Shown: piece after piece, positions 1-6,767 of the stretch | Layout: every line of letters begins with the position of its first letter | How positions within the stretch are numbered: position 1 is the first letter of the stretch | Assembly (NCBI GenBank): GCA_964520785.1 | Contig: CAZFQG010000206.1 | Span: 1-10,619, forward strand | Origin: CAZFQG01 sp964520785 | GTDB taxonomy: Bacteria; Planctomycetota; Planctomycetia; Pirellulales; Thermoguttaceae | Reading direction: 5' to 3' | Length of the DNA stretch: 10,619 nucleotides | Position numbers and translations under genes: made by a program | Notes under the pieces: model-generated | Seen by the model: only the letters and a program-made list of their open reading frames with translations | What the model was told of the DNA's origin: nothing | The model's database searches: none

Positions 1-29
1 GCAAAACCGCCAAGCTCCATCGCTTCTAC

Positions 30-51
30 ACGGCTGAAGCCGTGAACGGCT
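30..51. repeat. REP-like overlapping palindromes
   Basis: Three copies of a 6-base arm alternate in orientation, separated by GA: ACGGCT-GA-AGCCGT-GA-ACGGCT. This makes two overlapping hairpins (30-43 and 38-51) that share the middle arm, so they would be mutually exclusive. The outer flanks extend the first palindrome by one base on each side (29-44). Short extragenic palindromes of this style are common in bacterial intergenic DNA and are sometimes mobilised by REP-associated transposases. No such transposase gene is in the window. It lies in the non-coding edge downstream of the minus-strand comEA-like gene and could act as an mRNA 3' end structure. Only one copy is visible, so its repetitive nature is inferred. 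Confidence 0.5.
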
Positions 52-202
52 ACGAAAAACTTTCGCCTGGGGGCAGGACCGGGGCCGGCCGGGGCCGCCG
101 CGCGAATGGGCCATGGAAGGTAGGAAATACGGCAGCAACCCGAGATCGTCCAGCTTTCGGGCGACGAGCCGCCGCGCATTGAGAATCCGAGACCACCGCC
201 GG

Positions 203-604
203 TTATCTCGGTGGGTTGGGAGATGGGCCGAAGGGCGCCAGATACGGCCGGATTTCCTCGAGCCGTTTCGGGCCGATGCCATGGACGCGGAGCAGGTCCT
301 CGGGGGAAATGAATGGGCCGTCGCTCCGGCGCGATTCCAAAATCCGTGACGCGTATTCCGGGCCGATTCCCGGGAGCTGGATCAGCTCGTTCCAGTCGGC
401 CGCGTTGATGTCGACTTGGAAGTCGGCGGCGAGCGGTTCCACCCGATCGATATCCACGATGTCGCCGCGGCACCCGCCGTGCCCGACCCACCAGGCGGCC
501 ATGGCGAGCAGACCGAAGAGCGTCATCACGAATACCGTCGTTTGATCGCGTGCCGTGAGAATACGATCCGTCCAATACGGCCGTCCGCCCCGTCGTTCTT
601 CCAT
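203..604 (-). CDS. ComEA-like membrane-anchored helix-hairpin-helix DNA-binding protein
   Basis: A 133-residue protein. It has a short basic N-terminus, one membrane segment at about residues 22-42 (TVFVMTLFGLLAMAAWWVG), and a short linker. Two tandem helix-hairpin-helix motifs follow, with hairpins LPGIGP (77-82) and VHGIGP (107-112). The sequence VDINAADWNELIQLPGIG is close to the ComEA family hallmark 'NINTAsxeEL..LPGIG'. In competent bacteria ComEA binds incoming double-stranded DNA at the outer face of the membrane. The same domain in non-competent species has unknown roles, so DNA uptake is not proven here. The ATG at 602-604 follows the lutC stop after 3 nt, without a clear Shine-Dalgarno, which suggests translational coupling. 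It ends with a short proline-rich tail. Family call is secure; function is inferred. Confidence 0.88.
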   Translation of the reverse strand: MEERRGGRPYWTDRILTARDQTTVFVMTLFGLLAMAAWWVGHGGCRGDIVDIDRVEPLAADFQVDINAADWNELIQLPGIGPEYASRILESRRSDGPFISPEDLLRVHGIGPKRLEEIRPYLAPFGPSPNPPR

Positions 605-607
605 GGC

Positions 608-1261
608 TCAGTCCGTCATCAATACGATCAACCGTTTGGGCCCATGAACGCCGAGGATGAGTATCTTCTCGATATCGGCCGTGCGGCTCGGACCGGTAAT
701 GATAACGAATTCCCCGCGCCGCGGCGGCTCGGCCGCGGCGACGGCGACGTCTTCCCACGCGGCCGGCAGATGTTCGGCGAGCCGGCGGCGGCTTCCGACC
801 ACGATACAAGCCGGCGGAAGGTAGCACAGCAGCCGCTGGGGTTTCGTGTCGCAACGGATCAAACACGATCCCGTGTCGGCGATCAAGCAATCGGCCGAAA
901 CCAGCGCGGCCGGAAGACTTTCCATGTTCGCGGCATCCCAAGAATCATCCAGCCACGAGACCCTGGAATCCGGAAATCCCGCAAGGACCGCGCGAAGCTG
1001 GTGGTTATCCGCGGCGCCGAGTGTCGTCCAAACGTTTTCCTCCATGAGTTCCGCCAGAACGGATTGTACGGCCTCGGCGCTCTTGCATTCGATGCATTCT
1101 CCTTGGACCAACGCAATCGCCGCCGCGAAACGGTTGGCCATCGTCTCGATATCCGGATTCTCACGAGGCCAGACTTCGGGAACTGCCGGCGGCTCCGCGG
1201 GGGGGGTGTCGCCCGACAACGCGGAACGGATTCTCGCGAGAATCGTATCGCGGCTGCTCAT
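608..1261 (-). CDS. lutC: LutC/YkgG-type LUD-domain protein (lactate utilisation protein C)
   Basis: A 217-residue protein of the LUD (DUF162) superfamily, close to the usual length of LutC (about 230-240). It begins SSRDTILARIRSAL, the typical LutC opening. It carries ADTGSCLI (about the middle of the domain) and ends with the family signature GPSRTADIEKILILGVHGP. In Bacillus, LutA, LutB and LutC together allow growth on L-lactate through an iron-sulphur complex, with LutC the subunit without clusters. Here neither lutA nor lutB is adjacent: upstream is a divergent apbE, downstream a comEA-like gene. It is therefore an orphan lutC unless partners lie elsewhere in the genome. No strong Shine-Dalgarno precedes the ATG (1259-1261). 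Family call is strong; a role in lactate oxidation is inferred only from homology. Confidence 0.85.
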   Translation of the reverse strand: MSSRDTILARIRSALSGDTPPAEPPAVPEVWPRENPDIETMANRFAAAIALVQGECIECKSAEAVQSVLAELMEENVWTTLGAADNHQLRAVLAGFPDSRVSWLDDSWDAANMESLPAALVSADCLIADTGSCLIRCDTKPQRLLCYLPPACIVVGSRRRLAEHLPAAWEDVAVAAAEPPRRGEFVIITGPSRTADIEKILILGVHGPKRLIVLMTD

Positions 1262-1360
1262 GATGGTGATTTCTTTCTGGGGCCGTATACTATCTAGATG
1301 CCCTCTCGGGGCTCATTATCCACGATCCATTGTGACGGTTTTTCAGTATAGATCAACTCG
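1262..1360. promoter_or_regulatory. Divergent lutC/apbE intergenic control region
   Basis: These 99 bases separate two diverging genes and must hold both promoters. On the plus strand TATAGA (1347-1352) resembles a -10 box and lies only 8 nt before the apbE ATG, with no Shine-Dalgarno between. A TTGTGA at 1330-1335 is too close (11 nt) to be its normal -35. On the minus strand the palindromic TATA segment around 1286-1291 could serve as the lutC -10. These boxes are short and unproven in planctomycetes; the region call is secure, the individual boxes are not. Confidence 0.4.
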
Positions 1361-2452
1361 ATGGCGAAAAGAAGCTCTCGGCGGGACTTTCTCAATGGGA
1401 CGGCGGCGGCCGACGCCCTCTCGGAGACGATTCGCGCGGCGGTACCGACTCCCGATCCCCTCCTGCTTCCGGACAGCGAACACCATATCTGCCTCGCCAG
1501 GAAGGCAATGGCGTGCGATTTCGAAGTCCGGCTGAATCCGAAGCGATTTCCGCAAGGCATGGAATCGGCCTTGGATGCGCTGGACATCGTGACGGATTTG
1601 GGGCGACGTTGGTCGTTCTTCCTCGAGGATAGCGAGGTTGCTCGCATCAACGCCCTTGCCGGCAGCGAACCGGTTTTCATCGCGGACGATCTTTTCGAAG
1701 TCCTCGAACTGGCCCGGCGGATATCGGCGGAAACGCAGGGCGCATTCGATATCACCTCCGCGCCCCTACTCGAGGTTTGGGGGTTCTCGCGGCGCGAAGG
1801 CCGGATGCCCCACGAATCCGCATTGGCCGCGGCGCTCGAACGCGTCGGCATGGACTTGATCGAATTGGACCACCAGCGGAGGACGATTCGTTTCCTGAAG
1901 CCGGGCGTACGGATCAACTTGGGCTCCATCGGCAAGGGGTGGGCGGTTGACCGCGCGGGCGACCGGCTTGTTGCCGATGGGGTGGGCACCTTCCTGATCC
2001 ATGGGGGCAACAGCAGTGTCTTGGCGCGGTCTTTGCCGCCGGATGCACAGAAGGAACGAACCCCCCGCAGTGACTGGGAGATCGGGCTGGGGCATCCACT
2101 GAGGCGGGGAGAAAGGCTGTTGTCGCTCAAGCTTGAAAACACGGCGCTAGGGACATCCGGGTCGGCACACCAGTTTTTCATGCATCAGGGACGGCGGTTG
2201 GGGCACGTCATCGATCCGCGAACTGGCAGGCCGACGGATCGCGTCCTTTCGGTTACCGTTTTCGCCCCGACAGCGGTTGAGGCGGATGCCTTGGCTACGG
2301 CGTTCTTTGTATTGGGACCCGAAAAGGGGGAAGAGTATTGCCTCGCGCACACGGACATCGGCATGATTTTCGTACCTGCCCCCTCAAAAGCGGGCCCACT
2401 GGAGGTACTCAAGGTCGGCCGCTGCCCAATCAAGTCGGACGTAGGGGAATGA
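1361..2452 (+). CDS. apbE: FAD:protein FMN transferase (ApbE family) with RR-type export signal
   Basis: A 363-residue protein. ApbE enzymes use Mg2+ and FAD to attach FMN covalently to a threonine of target proteins such as NqrB/NqrC and RnfG, and usually act outside the cytoplasmic membrane. Family motifs are in order: MACDFEVRL (about 50-58), WSFFLEDSEVARIN (84-97), GAFDITSAPLLEVW (127-140), INLGSIGKGWAVDRA (185-199), GHVIDPRTGRP (281-291) and EADALATAFFVLG (307-319, with the Asp/Thr metal-site pattern). The N-terminus SRRDFLNG (6-13) matches a twin-arginine motif, but the following segment is short and weakly hydrophobic, so Tat export is uncertain. The ATG has no Shine-Dalgarno. No flavinylation target (Nqr/Rnf or FMN-bind domain) is in the window. 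Family assignment is very secure. Confidence 0.93.
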   Translation: MAKRSSRRDFLNGTAAADALSETIRAAVPTPDPLLLPDSEHHICLARKAMACDFEVRLNPKRFPQGMESALDALDIVTDLGRRWSFFLEDSEVARINALAGSEPVFIADDLFEVLELARRISAETQGAFDITSAPLLEVWGFSRREGRMPHESALAAALERVGMDLIELDHQRRTIRFLKPGVRINLGSIGKGWAVDRAGDRLVADGVGTFLIHGGNSSVLARSLPPDAQKERTPRSDWEIGLGHPLRRGERLLSLKLENTALGTSGSAHQFFMHQGRRLGHVIDPRTGRPTDRVLSVTVFAPTAVEADALATAFFVLGPEKGEEYCLAHTDIGMIFVPAPSKAGPLEVLKVGRCPIKSDVGE

Positions 2453-2610
2453 CTTCCTTTCTGCTTATCTCCCCCACTCTTCAAACAGGGACCTACTGGA
2501 AGCTTCCCGCTTCATCGGGTATCATGGAATCTAAGGACAACGTGGGAATTCACTGCGATCCGAAAACCACCTCAATCGAGGGATAGAAAGCAAGCCTTTT
2601 GAGGGTTACG

Positions 2611-2928
2611 ATGGCTCGAAAAGTACTCAATCGCAAGGAACTGCGAGAGGCGGCCGATGCGGCGGCGAAGCTGGAACCGGCGCCGACGAAGCGCAAGGCG
2701 GCCCGCAAGAAAGCGACGCGCAAGTCCACGAAACGGGTCGTCACGACGGCCGACGACACGCCGCGGCTCAAGGCATTTTGGGGGGTATTCAATCAGTCTC
2801 TCAAACGTGTGGCGATGTTTGAGTACGCCCAGCGCGAGGCGGCCGAAAAGAAGGCGGCCGAAATGAGTGTTTCGCAGAAGACGCCGCATTTCATCCGGAT
2901 CGTCAAAGAACCGGTTCTGGAGGAGTAG
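2611..2928 (+). CDS. Small lysine-rich conserved protein of unknown function
   Basis: A 105-residue protein. The start is set at the ATG at 2611 because GAGGG (2601-2605) lies 5 nt before it; an in-frame TTG at 2599 would place this Shine-Dalgarno inside the gene. Residues 27-42 form a very basic tract (KRKAARKKATRKSTKR) like a histone H1 or Hc1 tail. A more ordinary core follows (about 49-98: PRLKAFWGVFNQSLKRVAMFEYAQ, then alternating Ala/Lys/Glu and TPHFIRIVKE). I recall similar 'FWGVFNQ..KRVA.FEY' proteins from planctomycetes but know no function. The basic tail suggests nucleic-acid or ribosome contact (inference). It is the first gene of a tight plus-strand cluster and is followed by a lipoprotein gene 54 nt later. 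Confidence 0.75.
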   Translation: MARKVLNRKELREAADAAAKLEPAPTKRKAARKKATRKSTKRVVTTADDTPRLKAFWGVFNQSLKRVAMFEYAQREAAEKKAAEMSVSQKTPHFIRIVKEPVLEE

Positions 2929-2968
2929 AAAGGGGAATCGTTTGCCGTGACCCGTGGTTCGCGTCTTG

Positions 2969-2975
2969 AAAGGAG
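2969..2975 (+). promoter_or_regulatory. Shine-Dalgarno that sets the lipoprotein start
   Basis: AAAGGAG ends 7 nt before an in-frame GTG at 2983, an ideal spacing. The alternative upstream GTG at 2947 has only a poorer AAAGGGG with 11 nt spacing. The GTG at 2983 is therefore preferred. Confidence 0.65.
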
Positions 2976-2982
2976 TTTACTT

Positions 2983-3771
2983 GTGGGGTTGGCCGGTTCA
3001 TGGCGGGTGGTCTCCCTGCTCGTATCGTTCAGCCTCGTGGTCGGTTGCGGCGGAGGGGACACCCCGAAGCAGAGGAGTGTCGATCGCCGAACCGCCGCGG
3101 AACTGCCGAAACTCGGCGAGTACATGGTTCCATTGCACGACGGCCGGATTGAGGTCGCCCCGCCGTTGGGTTGGGAGATCGGATCCAGGAAGGCCGGCTA
3201 CGTGATCTGGTTCAAGCGGTCGCGAGATTCGGCCTATCCCTGTATCTTAGTCTCGGCGGAGGACTACGACGAACCGGGCACGGTCACGGAGTCGACGGTG
3301 GAACGATTCACCCGGCGCCTCGGCACGAAGTTGCGCGAAGAAGGCAAGACGGTCAAGGGGCCGTCTCCCATCCTGATCGATTCTTTTGCCGGGGCGACGT
3401 ACCGGAGCATGGGCCAAACCAGACAGAAGTTCAAAACGTTGGTCCTCGAACGGGTTTTCGTCACCACGGCGGTCGACGGATGGTTGTATACTTTTGAATT
3501 GCGAGCCCCGCGGGACGAACCGGCCGAAACGGAGCAAGCCGTATTCGCCGTAGCCGCCGGCGCGAGGTTTTCCCAAGCGGCGACGGAGCCGGCCCTGGAT
3601 ATCGACGTGCCGGACGGAGAAAGTGCGGCGGAAAGCCTCCCGGCGGAGAAGAAACCCCGCGAGAATGCCGCGGCGGAAGAGATGAAGCCCCCCGAGAAGA
3701 AACCCCCGAGCAAGAAAGAGCCGGTTGACGACGAGTCGAAATTCGAGTTACTGGAAGATGACGAGCTTTAG
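2983..3771 (+). CDS. Predicted lipoprotein with charged Lys/Pro/Glu-rich C-terminal tail
   Basis: A 262-residue protein when started at the GTG at 2983 (274 residues from the GTG at 2947). The signal VVSLLVSFSLVVGC ends in a lipobox (VVGC) with Cys22 as the lipidation site, followed by GGGD. This predicts a lipoprotein anchored on the outer face of a membrane. Residues about 45-190 form a single soluble domain (starting MVPLHDGRIEVAPPLGWE and containing WFKRS, SAEDYDE, LYTFELRAP). Its look, a basal 'P.GW' strand followed by fluctuating beta strands, recalls PsbP/DUF1795-like folds, but I cannot assign it. The last ~60 residues are low-complexity Glu, Lys and Pro (EKKPRE, PPEKKPPSKKEP), ending in an acidic tail ELLEDDEL. 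It sits between the small basic protein and the Hsp70 gene, so it may be a cell-envelope partner of that pair (inference). Confidence 0.78.
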   Translation: MGLAGSWRVVSLLVSFSLVVGCGGGDTPKQRSVDRRTAAELPKLGEYMVPLHDGRIEVAPPLGWEIGSRKAGYVIWFKRSRDSAYPCILVSAEDYDEPGTVTESTVERFTRRLGTKLREEGKTVKGPSPILIDSFAGATYRSMGQTRQKFKTLVLERVFVTTAVDGWLYTFELRAPRDEPAETEQAVFAVAAGARFSQAATEPALDIDVPDGESAAESLPAEKKPRENAAAEEMKPPEKKPPSKKEPVDDESKFELLEDDEL

Positions 3772-3878
3772 ACGCCGGAATTGAGCCGCGCGGCGCGGCG
3801 TCCAAGACACGTTTGAGCCGTTTTTCGGGTAATCGCGGTTTCGATGATCGGCAGCCCCAACGAAAACGGAACGCGACG

Positions 3879-5453
3879 ATGGAATTCAAAGAAGGTCAAA
3901 CCGTCGGAATCGATTTGGGTACCACGTTTTCGACCATTGCGCAGCTCAGCGAGGAGGGCGTTCCCATTCCTCTTCCGAACGACGATGACGACGTGGAGAC
4001 GCCGAGTCTGATCCTTTTGGCCGAAAGCGGTCGCGTCATCGTCGGCCCCAACCGGAGCCGAGCGGCGATGGAAGACCCCCAGAACGTCGTCGAGCGGATC
4101 AAGCGGAGGATGGGAGACGCCGAATACCGGCGGACGTTCGACGGCCACGAAATCACTCCGGAGTTTCTCTCCGCGCTGATTCTCAAAAAACTCAAGCAAG
4201 ACGCCGAGGCTCGTATCGGTCCGATCGGAAACGCCGTCGTAACGGTCCCTTATTATTTCAACGACGCGCGTCGCAAGGCGACTTCCGACGCCGGACGTAT
4301 CTCCGGGTTCAACGTGGTCGACATCATTAACGAGCCGACCGCCGCGACGTTGACCTACGCATGGCACCAAGGGGACCTCGGCATCCCCGACTCCAAGGAA
4401 AAGCCGAAGCTGGTTCTGGTGTACGACCTCGGCGGGGGAACGTTCGACGTGACCGTCGTAAAATACACGCCGACCCATTTTCAAGTGCTCGCGACCGACG
4501 GCGACGTCGAACTCGGGGGGGTCGACTGGAACGACCGGATTCTCGACCACGCCGCGGACGAATTCAAGGCGAAACATGGAATCGACTTCCGCGACTCGCC
4601 CGAAACGGTCCACCGGCTCCGCAACGATTGCGATCTGGTCAAGCTGCAATTGTCGGAAAAGGAGTCCGCGACCTTCGCCTGCCGCCACGGCGGAAAGACG
4701 GTCACGCTCACGCTCACGCGGGATCAGTTCGAGGAGATGACCTCAGATTTGCTTCAGCGGACCGCCGATACGCTGGAACTCGTCCTCGAACAGGCCGGCG
4801 TGACCAAGGAGCAACTCGACGCCGTCGTCACCGTGGGCGGTTCCACCCTCATGCCGCAGGTAAAACGGATGCTCCGGCGCGTCACCGGCCGCGAGCCGTT
4901 CGACGAGCTTTCTCCCCATACGGCGGTCGCTCAGGGTGCCGCCATCCACGCGGCCATTTTGGAGGTGCGCCACCGCGGGGAGCAGAGCGTCTTGGCCGAG
5001 AAGGTCCGGAAGATGCTCGAGAAAGTCCGGCAGGAGAACGTGAACTCGCACGGTCTGGGTGTCGTCGCCACGAACCCGCGCAACGGCAAGGCGGTGAACC
5101 ACGTCATGATCAAGCGAAATACCCGGCTTCCGGCGGAAAAAAAGCAAGTCTTCAAAACGGCGCGCGACAACCAGGAACGCGTCAGCGTCCAAGTGATCGA
5201 GGGAGATGCTCCGGATCCGATGGCCTGCTCCCTCTTGGGCAAATGCCGGATTACCGACCTGCCCCCCAATCTGCCGAAGGGGTCGCTTATCGAAGTTACC
5301 TATGCCTTTGATGAATCCGGCCGGATTCACGTTCGCGCGAAGGACAAGACCGGCGGAAAAGAGGCGGCGATCGAAATTGAGCGACGCGGCGGATTGACGG
5401 GAAAACAACTCGACGCGTATACCGTGTTGGCTAACAACTACAAGGTGGAATAA
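3879..5453 (+). CDS. Short lidless Hsp70 (DnaK-like chaperone)
   Basis: A 524-residue Hsp70, against about 640 for DnaK. The ATP-site motifs are intact: phosphate-1 VGIDLGTTFS (9-18), connect-1 VTVPYYFNDARRKAT (121-135) with IINEPTAATLTY (149-160), phosphate-2 YDLGGGTFDVTV (182-193) and the adenosine motif VTVGGSTLMPQ (317-327). A substrate-binding beta domain follows (about 391-500; IKRNTRLPAEKKQVF and VQVIEGD are typical). The usual DVLLLDVTPLSLG linker is replaced by a charged segment (about 377-397), and the helical lid is absent: the protein ends about 24 residues after the beta domain. The ATG at 3879 is chosen because homology begins just after it; an upstream in-frame TTG at 3813 adds 22 residues unlike Hsp70. 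No strong Shine-Dalgarno is seen. The J-like gene starts 5 nt after its stop, so the two are surely co-transcribed. Not the housekeeping dnaK: no grpE or classical dnaJ nearby. Confidence 0.92.
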   Translation: MEFKEGQTVGIDLGTTFSTIAQLSEEGVPIPLPNDDDDVETPSLILLAESGRVIVGPNRSRAAMEDPQNVVERIKRRMGDAEYRRTFDGHEITPEFLSALILKKLKQDAEARIGPIGNAVVTVPYYFNDARRKATSDAGRISGFNVVDIINEPTAATLTYAWHQGDLGIPDSKEKPKLVLVYDLGGGTFDVTVVKYTPTHFQVLATDGDVELGGVDWNDRILDHAADEFKAKHGIDFRDSPETVHRLRNDCDLVKLQLSEKESATFACRHGGKTVTLTLTRDQFEEMTSDLLQRTADTLELVLEQAGVTKEQLDAVVTVGGSTLMPQVKRMLRRVTGREPFDELSPHTAVAQGAAIHAAILEVRHRGEQSVLAEKVRKMLEKVRQENVNSHGLGVVATNPRNGKAVNHVMIKRNTRLPAEKKQVFKTARDNQERVSVQVIEGDAPDPMACSLLGKCRITDLPPNLPKGSLIEVTYAFDESGRIHVRAKDKTGGKEAAIEIERRGGLTGKQLDAYTVLANNYKVE

Positions 5454-5458
5454 CGAAC

Positions 5459-6463
5459 ATGGGCAAGGAAATCGACGTCTACCGGGATTGGCTCGGTATC
5501 GAGGAGACCGAGCGTCCACTGAACCATTATCGGCTTCTCCGCCTGAAGAAGTTCGAGGACAACGTCGGCAAGATCCGTGCGCACTACCGGAAGATGAACG
5601 CGCACGTCCGCAAGTACGGGGCGGGAGAATACGGCCCCCAGTCGCAGAGGCTGCTTAACGAACTGGCCAAAGCGATGCTTTGCCTGACCGACGCGAAGCG
5701 CAAACGAGAATACGACGCGTCGTTGGGGCGGACCGATTTCGGCAGCGGAAAACTCCGTTCGTTCGAAGAAATCCTTCTGGGCAACAAGCTGCTCGACGCG
5801 GGACAACTTAAGAAGGCGCGGAATTACGCCAACGCGGTGGGATTGGATGTTCGCGACGCGGTGTTGCAGCAGAAGATGGCGGAGCCGGAAGAGGTGACGC
5901 TGGCCTACGCGGAATCGCAGGGGTTGCCGTTCATCGATTTGGAGGATGCGGTGATCGACGAGCAGCTTATTCCCAAGATCGCCCCGAATACGGCCCGGTC
6001 GCACTCGTGCATTCCCTTCATGATCGAGGGCGACCGTCTGTTGATGCTCTCGCCGAACCCGATCCTCCCCGATGTCGAGGAAGAAATGCGTCTGCGGTTT
6101 GGAAAACCGGTTCGAACGGTCCTGTGTACTCCGAAGAGCATCAACGCGCGGATCGAGAAATACTATCCGCCGGGTGCCGTCCAGGCGGCACCACTCCCTC
6201 AACAACGGTACCCGGCCAAGGAGAGTGTCGATACGAAGCCGGCGGAGACCGCGCCCCCCAAAAAGCCGGCGGAACCTCTGACCCGCGAGGAACGCGCCAA
6301 GCGATGCCAGAACGTCACCATGATCTCGTTTTCCGCCACGGTGATGGTCGTGATGATCGCCACCGGTTTCACAGGGCTGGGTCTCTTCGCGCGGATGGGA
6401 ATCGCGATTGTCTTGGCGATGGCCGCCGCCGGCATCGCGTTCTTCATGACGAAGCCGGAGTAA
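5459..6463 (+). CDS. J-like/MshEN (GspE N-terminal) membrane protein, partner of the Hsp70
   Basis: A 334-residue protein in four parts. (1) Residues 8-88 resemble a J domain: WLGIEETERPLNHYRLLRL, then RAHYRKMNAHVRKYG, then LNELAKAMLCLTDAKRKREYD, which matches the 'DYYxxLG...AYRKLA...LSDPxKRxxYD' layout. The essential HPD tripeptide is missing; HVR lies near its place. (2) Residues about 106-236 match the GspE/PilB N-terminal domain (MshEN): LGNKLLDAGQL, AYAESQGLPFIDLE, IAPNTARSHSCIPFMIEGDRLLMLSPNP, INARIEKYY. The Arg of the c-di-GMP-binding RLG motif is not seen. (3) A Pro/Lys-rich linker (237-275). (4) Two membrane segments (about 287-308 and 312-331), ending TKPE. There is no ATPase domain, so it is not a secretion motor. 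Close linkage to the Hsp70 suggests it recruits or tethers it to the membrane (inference). Confidence 0.82.
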   Translation: MGKEIDVYRDWLGIEETERPLNHYRLLRLKKFEDNVGKIRAHYRKMNAHVRKYGAGEYGPQSQRLLNELAKAMLCLTDAKRKREYDASLGRTDFGSGKLRSFEEILLGNKLLDAGQLKKARNYANAVGLDVRDAVLQQKMAEPEEVTLAYAESQGLPFIDLEDAVIDEQLIPKIAPNTARSHSCIPFMIEGDRLLMLSPNPILPDVEEEMRLRFGKPVRTVLCTPKSINARIEKYYPPGAVQAAPLPQQRYPAKESVDTKPAETAPPKKPAEPLTREERAKRCQNVTMISFSATVMVVMIATGFTGLGLFARMGIAIVLAMAAAGIAFFMTKPE

Positions 6464-6642
6464 ACGCGGATTGGGTTCTTTCAAGTTCCTCGGCAGTATC
6501 CCCCGAAATGAGGATTGACTCGGGGCGCTCTTTCGTGCTCTGATTGTATTTGTCCGAGAGGGAGTTGACCCTTCGCATAGCGATGCCTCCCTGTTCGCGT
6601 GAGTGGTGTTTCCGAGTGGAGAAGTCGTTGCTTCATTCTCCA

Positions 6643-6662
6643 GCCCGGGCCTTTCGCCGGGC
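6643..6662 (+). terminator. Hairpin without T tract, possible terminator of the Hsp70 operon
   Basis: GCCCGG (6643-6648) and CCGGGC (6657-6662) form a 6-bp GC stem with loop GCCTTTCG; a bulged pairing can lengthen it. No run of T follows, so intrinsic termination is doubtful. It may instead be a leader structure or a Rho-independent remnant. Confidence 0.25.
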
Positions 6663-6722
6663 CTCTTGGGTATTTCGGTAGCGGCGCTTGGTGGTGGGTT
6701 CCGGCAATGGTGTCGGCAGGTT

Positions 6723-6752
6723 TCGGCGGCATCGCCGGCCGAGGGTTTTTTT
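6723..6752 (+). terminator. Terminator-like hairpin plus T7 in the leader
   Basis: TCGGCGGC and GCCGGCCGA (within 6723-6742) pair over 8 bp with one bulged base around the loop ATC, and GGG followed by seven T (6746-6752) comes right after. This has the form of an intrinsic terminator. It ends just 8 nt before the Shine-Dalgarno of the next gene (6761), leaving no room for a promoter between. Either it ends read-through with an unusual downstream start, or it is an attenuator in the leader of the PEP-CTERM gene. Confidence 0.45.
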
Positions 6753-6760
6753 GCACGAAG

Positions 6761-6767
6761 AAGGAGG
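6761..6767 (+). promoter_or_regulatory. Strong Shine-Dalgarno that sets a TTG start
   Basis: AAGGAGG, the near-perfect anti-16S match, lies 9 nt before an in-frame TTG at 6777. The protein from this TTG opens directly with a signal peptide (basic, then hydrophobic). This decides the start over the upstream open frame. It could also pair with CCTCC at 6586-6590, which would hide it. Confidence 0.75.

Noticed and set aside
416..1297. A 293-codon plus-strand open frame opposite lutC.
   Set aside because: It mirrors the LutC gene and is Arg/His/Gly-rich without any domain; LutC has clear family motifs.
2498..2519. Palindrome GGAAGCTTCC and hairpin CCCG-CTTCAT-CGGG after apbE as a terminator.
   Set aside because: Stems are short and overlapping, and no T run follows.
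2449..2586. A 45-codon frame whose ATG overlaps the apbE stop (ATGA).
   Set aside because: The stop/start overlap is suggestive, but the AGGGG before it is too close (about 1-2 nt), and the peptide has no motif or clear codon bias. Left as unproven.
3813..3878. A 22-codon extension of the Hsp70 from a TTG.
   Set aside because: It has no Shine-Dalgarno and is unlike Hsp70 N-termini, which begin just before the VGIDLGTT motif.
3879..6463. The Hsp70/J-like pair as a phage-defence module.
   Set aside because: No nuclease, toxin, NTP-cyclase or defence-type effector is adjacent; the neighbours are a lipoprotein and a large surface protein.
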